From Hexactinellida sp. DTS-2022 (taxonomy: Eukaryota; Porifera; Hexactinellida): DNA of 64,000 nucleotides. A program made the translations under genes and the position numbers. Location of the stretch: positions 1,178,001-1,242,000 of the forward strand of contig JAPNXP010000002.1 of NCBI GenBank assembly GCA_028753945.1, in the 5' to 3' direction. Positions 57,740-64,000 of the stretch are shown here, in pieces (position 1 is the first letter of the stretch; every line of letters starts with the position of its first letter). Below the pieces are notes generated by a model. That model saw only the letters and a list, made by a program, of their open reading frames with translations, ran no database searches and was not told the DNA's origin.

Positions 57740-60700
57740 ATGTCACATAACCAAGATAATGATCGCGATTCCCCTGACGCTTGTGAGACAGACTCTCTGC
57801 CCTACGAAGATCGCATCAAGTACGTCAAGCGACAGAAGCAGCATCAAATTACTCACTACCTGGAGTGGGAGCAGGAGGAGAACAAGAAACCCTCTGCTAA
57901 GAGCAAATCTAAATCTCGTAACATTAAACTAGACGACTCTCATGTCATATTTGACGCTATAAGTTCATTCGACGAGGCTCTGGTTAAGCAGCTGCTGCTG
58001 GAGCATGGCGTTAACGTAAACACACAGAAACTGGGGACCGGCACTACACTGCTGCACCAGTGCTGTATCGATGATAACACGCCGAGTACGAGGTTTCTGC
58101 TAGAGCAATTCGCCAACCCGAATATACAAGATAGCGACTTGTGGAGTCCTCTGCACGTGGCCAGCTTCCTGGACCGGCCCGAGCTGATTGAGCTGTTAAT
58201 TCAGTTCGACGCAGATCCCACCTTGTTGGACGTGGATGGGAACCTGGCCATCGACCACGCGCACGGGAGTTTGCGGGAGATGCTGGAGCTTTTCATGACG
58301 AATAAAGGCATTGACGAAGGCAAGCTGAAGGAGATACGCAAGAGCGCCCGGAAGCAGATGCTGTCGGATGTACAGGGCATGGTACAGCAGGGACAGGACC
58401 TGGACAAGTACAACTCTAGGGGCGTGTCCCTCCTGCACGTGGCCTCTGCTAACGGGTACTATGACAGTGCCAAGCTCCTGGTGAGAAACAACGCCAGCGT
58501 TGACATACAGGATGACAAGGGTAACACCCCACTGCACTGTGCCTCCAAGTACAACGAGTTTAAGGTGGTGAAGCTGCTGCTTAACAACAATGCCAATCCC
58601 CTCATCCGTAACTACGACAACGACACGGCCACTGACTTGGCTGAGGACGACGGGTTGAGAGAGCTGCTACAAGACGCGGGTCTGGCTTTCTCCGTGTCCG
58701 CCAGTGGGGTCGTTAAGCCCATTAAGTCCCACCTGTCCTCCTCGGAGCACAGCGACGCCGAGCAGCAGGCGGAGCAGGGCAACCCGCACCACGTGAGCAA
58801 GATGGTGATAGGCCAGAAGATGAGCTACAGCAAGCAAGAGGAGCTGTTTGAGTACGAAACCCTGTCCGACAAAGACAACTATCTGATGAATGAGAGCGAG
58901 AGCGACAGGTCTCAGTCTGCCTGCGACAGACTCGCTGCTAACAAGTCCATCGTGCGAGCCGTCCGGCAGAAGCCCCAGCTGCCCGAGCAGTGCGGCTCTG
59001 ACGACCTCGCGACCCTCTCCAACATGTCCGAGGACATAGTGCTGGAGGAGCTGCGGCAGCGCTACTCCAAGGACCAGATATACACCTACGTGGGGGACAT
59101 TCTGATAGCCATCAATCCCTTCAAGCTGCTGCCGTACTACTCGCCTAAGGTGAGCAGGGAGTACTTCATGATACAGAGCAGACAGTCCATGCCGCCTCAC
59201 ATATACGCCGTGGCCGATATCGTGTTCCAGGACATGAAGAGCATGAAGCACCCGCAGTGCTGCGTTATCTCGGGCGAGTCGGGCGCCGGTAAGACGGAGA
59301 CCAGCAAGTTCCTGGTGCAGCACCTGCTGGCCAACACGCCCTGTCTCGAGCCCTCTCTCAACGTGAAGATACAGCAGGCCTCTCCGCTGCTGGAAGCATT
59401 CGGGAACGCTGTGACTGTGATGAATGACAACAGCAGCAGGTTCGGGAAGTACTTTGAGATTATCTTCAACGGACAGGGCTCCGTCACGGGCGCCTTCTTC
59501 CAGGAGTATTTGCTGGAGAAGTCTAGGATCGTGTACCAGCCCAGGCTGGAGCGGAACTTCCATATCTTCTACATGATGTACGCCGGTCTGTCGGTCGAGG
59601 AGAAAGCTAAGTTCCGACTGAGCAAGCCCTCGCAGCACCGCTGTCTCACGGCTAACGGCATGAGTCTGGAGGGAGTGTTTGACGAGAATAAGCGGGCAGA
59701 GTTCCAGGAGATCCGGGACTGTCTGCAGGCGATTGGGTTCTCAAAGGAGGACGAGAGTTCCCTGCTTAACGCGCTGGCAGCCGTCCTGCACCTCTGCGAC
59801 ATTAGCTTCATTCCTGAGGGGACCAATAAGGCGGCTAAGGTTAGGAACCCCGACGTGCTGGAGACCGCGTGCCAGCTGCTGGGGGTGGAGCCCTACGACC
59901 TGGGCAGCTCGCTGATAGAGGACACGCACGTGATACACGGAGAGCAGACCGTGCGGCAGCGCAACGTGCTGCAGGCTGAAGACTGTAGAGACGCTCTAGC
60001 CAAGGCTCTCTACCAGAGAATGTTTGGGTGGATAGTTAATTCCATTAACCATCTGCTGTCCCCCATCCAACAGCTGGACAACAATCCTATGAAGATTGGC
60101 ATTCTCGATATTTTCGGGTTTGAGAACTTTGAGAAAAACGGATTTGAGCAGATGTGTATTAACCTCGCGAATGAGCAGCTGCAGTACTACTTCAACGAGC
60201 ACGTGTTCGAGTACGAGAAGAACGAGTGTCAGAAGGAGGGCGTGTCCACAGCGGCCATTAGGTACACCAGCAATAGACCCATTCTGGACCTGTTCCTGGA
60301 GAAGCACAAGGGCATTCTCGCGCAGATCGACGAGGAGTCCAAGTTCAATACTTCCACGGACAAGTCCCTCGCCCTGTCTCTGCACCAGGGACACGGCAAG
60401 AACACCAGGGACCTGTACATAGTGCCCAGGGACCAGGGGCCCACCTTTAGCGTGGTGCACTACGCCGGTATAGTTAAGTACGACACTAACGGGTTCCTGG
60501 AGAAGAACAGAGACACGCTGGCCCAGGCGCTGCAGATGACCATGCGTACCAGCTCCTGCGTGCTGCTGAGGGAGATGTTCGGGGCTAAGCTCTCCCGCAC
60601 GGGTTCCGTGCAGCCCTCTCTCAGACAGAAGAGCGTGCGGAAGGAACAGTCCCCTTTCGCGTTCTTCAAGCGGAGACTCTCCAAAGAGATTAGCGTCAGC

Positions 60701-63700
60701 AAACGTCAGAAGAGGACCAAGGCCTCCGACACGCGAACTCGCGGCCCTAACACGGTTGCCTTCCACTTCAGGAATTCTCTGCAGGAGCTGATGGAGAAGA
60801 TGTCGCAGGGCACCCCGCACTTCGTCCGCTGCATCAAACCTAACGTGAGGAAGGAGCCGGACGCGTTTAACCCGGACTACATCCTGCAGCAGCTGAGGTA
60901 CACGGGCGTTATGGAGACCACGAGGATACGCAGACAGGGGTACGCTACTCGTCTTACTTTCACAGAGTTCATCAAGCGATACCCGGGCCTGAGGGCCACG
61001 TACCTCCCCACCAAGAGCGGGGCTCCTCACTCAGGAGAGGCCCGGACCATTCTGACTAAGCTTGAAATTAAAGACTGGGAGGTAGGCAAGACCAAACTGT
61101 TCCTCAAGTACTACCACACCGAGCAGCTGGCTGTGCATGAGGAAGTCGTTATGAAGAAGTTCGTCATGTGCCAGAAAATTATAAGGGGGCACTTAGCTAG
61201 AGCCAAGTACGCCCGACTCTGCGACCAGAGGGTGAGGCAGATGGTTGTAGCCAAGGTATTCTTAGAAACTATTCCCAAACAGTTGAGTGATGTGAGATCG
61301 TATGTTGAGAATCTGCATGAGATAGACCTGGATAGAGAGGCCCAGCGGCTGGAGGAGGAGAGAAGAAAGGTACGGGAAGAGGAAGAGAGAGTGAGATTGG
61401 AAGAAGAAGAGAAACTGAGGATAGAGGAGGAAGAGAGAATAAGAGCAGAAGAGGAAGAGAAAGAGAGATTAGAAGAAGAAAAGAAGGCAGAGGAAGAGGC
61501 GGAGCGTTTTAAACGGGAAGAAGAGGAGACTCGTTTGAGAGAGGAACAGAAGACACAACAGGAATCTGATAAACATGCGAATGTAGACAACGTATCTGAC
61601 AATGAGGCCAAGGCAGAGGAAAATGAGAATAGAAGGGGATCTGTCGTGACTAGAAAGCTGTCATCAGCTGAGAGTGAAGTTATTCAGAACTTGCAACAGA
61701 AGATTCTCTCACAGCAGAAGATGCTACAGCAGCTGCTCGAACAGACAGACTCTGCAGAAAGCGCCAATGCTCTGCCGGGAGACACTGAGTCCACAGATGT
61801 CCAACTGTTGGAGATAGAGAGCAAGATCGAGGAGCTGAGTGTGGACAAGCAGCTAGAACAGAACAGTAGCCTAGCTGAGGAGGCCACAGACTCGCCAGGA
61901 CAGCAGCAGGAGCTGACAGAGACTGACAGAATGCTGTTGGATATTGAACAGAAGCTCAGAGAACTGGACCAGACTCCCCTCCCCCCTCCTCCCGAGGAAC
62001 CCTCCACATCAGACCCCATGCTGGAGTCTCTCCCCAGCCCTCCTGCCTGTCCCCAAGCCGATGACCTCACAGAGCAGCTGAGAAACCTGGAGTGTCAGGA
62101 GGCACTCGCCACTGGCTCCTCCCTCCCGGAGGTTACAGACTCGTATCTGCTCGACCCGCCGCCTCTCCCCGTGAGGACCACGCCCCCGCTGGATATCCAG
62201 TCCCACTCCTTCGCGAGAGCAGACTCCCGCCTGAAGGCTCTGGGCCAGAAGTTGACCCTGTTGCAGGACAAAGAAGATCAGCTGACACAGCTGGACCAAC
62301 AGGACCTCGGGCCCCAGGGGGCGGGGCAGGACATGACGCAGGCTAAGATCAAACGTACGCAGCAGAGCATAAAGATAAAGAGGGGGCTTAAGGAGGTGAG
62401 AGAGGAGCAGCAGAGGTCCCTGCTGGAGAAGCAGTACCAGGAGGTTAAGGCGGAGCAGGCTATGAGGAACAAGCGCATTAAGGAGCAGCAGAATGCCATT
62501 AGTGAGGATCAGAACGCTATTCAGCAGAGGAGTAGAATAGCTAGCGACATGGAGCTGGCTAAGGAGGCTAACTTCCTGAAGAAGAAGGGAGAGCTGATTG
62601 AGAAGAGACGCGAGATCAGCAGGAAGCAGGAGGCAGGCGAGGACACGGGACACCTGGTGACTATACTCAACCAGAAGGACACTGTCCTAACCCAGCTCCT
62701 CGCCCAGCTGCAGCAGGACAAACAGAAGCGAGCGCTACAGGAACAGATGGAGATGAATCGGATCAACAATGAGAAGGAATTCCTGGAAGAGGCGATGCGC
62801 GAGGAACAGCTGATGCGTCTGCAGGAGGAGAAGCTCCTGGATAAAATAGATCGCATGAAGCAGCTGGAGGAGGAGGAGAGAAGGGTGAGACTGAGTGAGG
62901 AGCAGAATCTCATGAAACAGCTGGCTATCCCCAGCGCAACAGTGGTAGCTGCCTATCCCACTGACAACATGGAGTCTTCTGACCTGGAGCAACAGCTGCT
63001 GGCGCTGGAACAGCAAGAGCAGATACTGATAGAGACAGCGCCCTCTGTGCTCAAGGAGAAAAAGGAGCAGATGGAGTCTGTCGAGCAGCGGATAGTTCTG
63101 CTGGAGAGGAAGGAGAGAGACCTCATCAAGCAGCTGGAAGAGAAGGCCGCTAGTGAGAACGAGGAAGCGAAACGAGTTCTGGAGAAAGAGAAGTTGCTAC
63201 AGCAACATGAGCAGTTGCTAAAGAAGAAAGTGGTTGAGAATGAGATCCAAGCCCAGCGCTCTGACATGCTGAGCCAACAGGAAGCTCTGAAGAAACAGGC
63301 CGAGGAGATGGAGGATATGCAGCGGAAGCTGGCTGCTATGGAGTCAGAGGTTAGGGACAGACGGGAGGAGGCGGTGCAGCGGGACATCGAGAGCAAGCAG
63401 AAGGAGCAGAATGTCCTGCAGAGGGAGGAAGCCATCCTCGCTAAGGAGGAGGAGATACAGCGGGTAGAGGAGCAGTCCAAGCGGAAAGAGGTGGAAGTGA
63501 GGGAGCAGGAGGAGACTGCCCAGAGAGAGAAGGAAGAGGAAGAGAGACAGAGAGAAGAGGAGACCCGGAGGCGAGAGCTGGAGGAGAGAGAGTCCAGCTT
63601 GAGAGCAATGCAGGAGAGGTTAGAGCAGCAGGAGTTAGAAATACAATCTAAAATATCAGAACTGACAGATAGATCCTCTACCCTCCCCCACACAGACTCC

Positions 63701-64000
63701 ATAAGTCTCCCCTACCAGCCTCAGACCAGCACACTCCCCGCTCGCTACACACAGGCCGCGTCAAACAATCGCCGCTCTATAAATTTACCCGACGAAATGG
63801 TACAGCCCCCTCCCCCTTCTAGGAACTCCCACCTCCCTCCCGCTCTGGACTCTGTACCCATCGCTCCCACACTCACATTCCCCGCCCCGCCCCCTCCTGC
63901 CTCCAAGGACCCCCCAGCCCCCCCTCCCTCCAGCTACTCGGTGGCTCCTCCCCCTCCCGCCTCTTTCCAGCCCATGGCCCCGCCCGTCTCGAGCTCTCCC
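57740..64000 (+). CDS. MYO16: Myosin XVI-like protein: ankyrin repeats, myosin motor, IQ motif, long coiled-coil tail; partial at window edge
   Basis: This is an actin-based motor of the ankyrin-repeat class. The frame runs from ATG at 57740 through 2087 codons without stop or intron and leaves the window. The N-terminal ETDSLPYEDRIKYVKRQKQ resembles MYO16, followed by ankyrin repeats (about residues 75-330). The motor shows GESGAGKT (P-loop, 512-519), NDNSSRFGK (switch I, 562-570), DIFGFE (switch II, 790-795), a basic insert (about 945-995) and HFVRCIKPN. One IQ-like helix (CQKIIRGHLARAKY) lies at about 1144. The tail is Glu/Lys/Gln-rich coiled coil from about 1190, then a Pro-rich segment from about residue 2010 to the edge. 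The nucleotide-binding motifs look canonical, so the motor is probably active. The vertebrate KVxF-type PP1 site before the ankyrin repeats is not evident. It is longer than expected for class XVI because of the coiled-coil tail. The minus-strand open frames within it are shadows. Confidence 0.9.
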   Translation, partial: MSHNQDNDRDSPDACETDSLPYEDRIKYVKRQKQHQITHYLEWEQEENKKPSAKSKSKSRNIKLDDSHVIFDAISSFDEALVKQLLLEHGVNVNTQKLGTGTTLLHQCCIDDNTPSTRFLLEQFANPNIQDSDLWSPLHVASFLDRPELIELLIQFDADPTLLDVDGNLAIDHAHGSLREMLELFMTNKGIDEGKLKEIRKSARKQMLSDVQGMVQQGQDLDKYNSRGVSLLHVASANGYYDSAKLLVRNNASVDIQDDKGNTPLHCASKYNEFKVVKLLLNNNANPLIRNYDNDTATDLAEDDGLRELLQDAGLAFSVSASGVVKPIKSHLSSSEHSDAEQQAEQGNPHHVSKMVIGQKMSYSKQEELFEYETLSDKDNYLMNESESDRSQSACDRLAANKSIVRAVRQKPQLPEQCGSDDLATLSNMSEDIVLEELRQRYSKDQIYTYVGDILIAINPFKLLPYYSPKVSREYFMIQSRQSMPPHIYAVADIVFQDMKSMKHPQCCVISGESGAGKTETSKFLVQHLLANTPCLEPSLNVKIQQASPLLEAFGNAVTVMNDNSSRFGKYFEIIFNGQGSVTGAFFQEYLLEKSRIVYQPRLERNFHIFYMMYAGLSVEEKAKFRLSKPSQHRCLTANGMSLEGVFDENKRAEFQEIRDCLQAIGFSKEDESSLLNALAAVLHLCDISFIPEGTNKAAKVRNPDVLETACQLLGVEPYDLGSSLIEDTHVIHGEQTVRQRNVLQAEDCRDALAKALYQRMFGWIVNSINHLLSPIQQLDNNPMKIGILDIFGFENFEKNGFEQMCINLANEQLQYYFNEHVFEYEKNECQKEGVSTAAIRYTSNRPILDLFLEKHKGILAQIDEESKFNTSTDKSLALSLHQGHGKNTRDLYIVPRDQGPTFSVVHYAGIVKYDTNGFLEKNRDTLAQALQMTMRTSSCVLLREMFGAKLSRTGSVQPSLRQKSVRKEQSPFAFFKRRLSKEISVSKRQKRTKASDTRTRGPNTVAFHFRNSLQELMEKMSQGTPHFVRCIKPNVRKEPDAFNPDYILQQLRYTGVMETTRIRRQGYATRLTFTEFIKRYPGLRATYLPTKSGAPHSGEARTILTKLEIKDWEVGKTKLFLKYYHTEQLAVHEEVVMKKFVMCQKIIRGHLARAKYARLCDQRVRQMVVAKVFLETIPKQLSDVRSYVENLHEIDLDREAQRLEEERRKVREEEERVRLEEEEKLRIEEEERIRAEEEEKERLEEEKKAEEEAERFKREEEETRLREEQKTQQESDKHANVDNVSDNEAKAEENENRRGSVVTRKLSSAESEVIQNLQQKILSQQKMLQQLLEQTDSAESANALPGDTESTDVQLLEIESKIEELSVDKQLEQNSSLAEEATDSPGQQQELTETDRMLLDIEQKLRELDQTPLPPPPEEPSTSDPMLESLPSPPACPQADDLTEQLRNLECQEALATGSSLPEVTDSYLLDPPPLPVRTTPPLDIQSHSFARADSRLKALGQKLTLLQDKEDQLTQLDQQDLGPQGAGQDMTQAKIKRTQQSIKIKRGLKEVREEQQRSLLEKQYQEVKAEQAMRNKRIKEQQNAISEDQNAIQQRSRIASDMELAKEANFLKKKGELIEKRREISRKQEAGEDTGHLVTILNQKDTVLTQLLAQLQQDKQKRALQEQMEMNRINNEKEFLEEAMREEQLMRLQEEKLLDKIDRMKQLEEEERRVRLSEEQNLMKQLAIPSATVVAAYPTDNMESSDLEQQLLALEQQEQILIETAPSVLKEKKEQMESVEQRIVLLERKERDLIKQLEEKAASENEEAKRVLEKEKLLQQHEQLLKKKVVENEIQAQRSDMLSQQEALKKQAEEMEDMQRKLAAMESEVRDRREEAVQRDIESKQKEQNVLQREEAILAKEEEIQRVEEQSKRKEVEVREQEETAQREKEEEERQREEETRRRELEERESSLRAMQERLEQQELEIQSKISELTDRSSTLPHTDSISLPYQPQTSTLPARYTQAASNNRRSINLPDEMVQPPPPSRNSHLPPALDSVPIAPTLTFPAPPPPASKDPPAPPPSSYSVAPPPPASFQPMAPPVSSSP

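Noticed and set aside
58196-63702. Many long minus-strand open frames, up to 344 codons
   Set aside because: They lie antisense to the myosin frame and arise from its GC-rich codon use. None shows a domain.
1-64000. tRNA, rRNA or snRNA genes
   Set aside because: I looked for cloverleaf-like and conserved rRNA or snRNA motifs by eye and saw none convincing. A covariance-model scan would be decisive.

Overview
The window is eukaryotic and almost certainly from an invertebrate animal. It contains spliced genes with GT-AG introns, a PRD-class homeobox gene, and orthologs of the animal genes EXTL3, HAUS1 and MYO16. The non-coding DNA is AT-rich and packed with DNA transposons. I saw no bacterial-style operons, tRNA, rRNA or CRISPR. 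The species cannot be named from the sequence.

Layout. 1-10.7 kb: gene-poor DNA with small hAT-like and pogo-like MITEs. 10.73-16.92 kb: a five-exon PRD-class homeobox gene (290 codons as assembled here) whose 5' exon is not located. 17-33 kb: gene-free, with hAT-like, MULE-like, pogo-like and Helitron-like insertions, often nested and often with readable target-site duplications (TSDs). 33.16-42.48 kb: a nested stack of transposons inside a palindromic (foldback) element that has a 7-bp TSD. The stack holds a decayed Mutator-like element (MULE) whose transposase was fused to a C-terminal RING finger. It also holds a second MULE with an intact 568-aa DDE transposase and a perfect 9-bp TSD. 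42.5-49.7 kb: more repeats, including a 1-kb block duplicated in direct orientation, each copy carrying a different insertion. 49.77-64 kb: three plus-strand cellular genes with more GC-rich coding sequence. They are EXTL3-like (six exons, 845 aa), HAUS1-like (one exon, 271 aa), and a MYO16-like ankyrin-repeat myosin that runs as one open frame of 2087 codons off the right edge.

The three cellular genes at the right act in different processes: glycosaminoglycan synthesis in the Golgi, spindle microtubule nucleation, and actin motor function. I do not read them as one pathway. The most unusual content is transposon biology: the MULE-RING fusion, terminal inverted repeats built from short tandem iterons in three distinct elements, the foldback elements with 7-bp TSDs, and the intronless myosin XVI.

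All exon joins, frame checks and TSDs were read by eye. Family names rest on recognised motifs, not on database searches.
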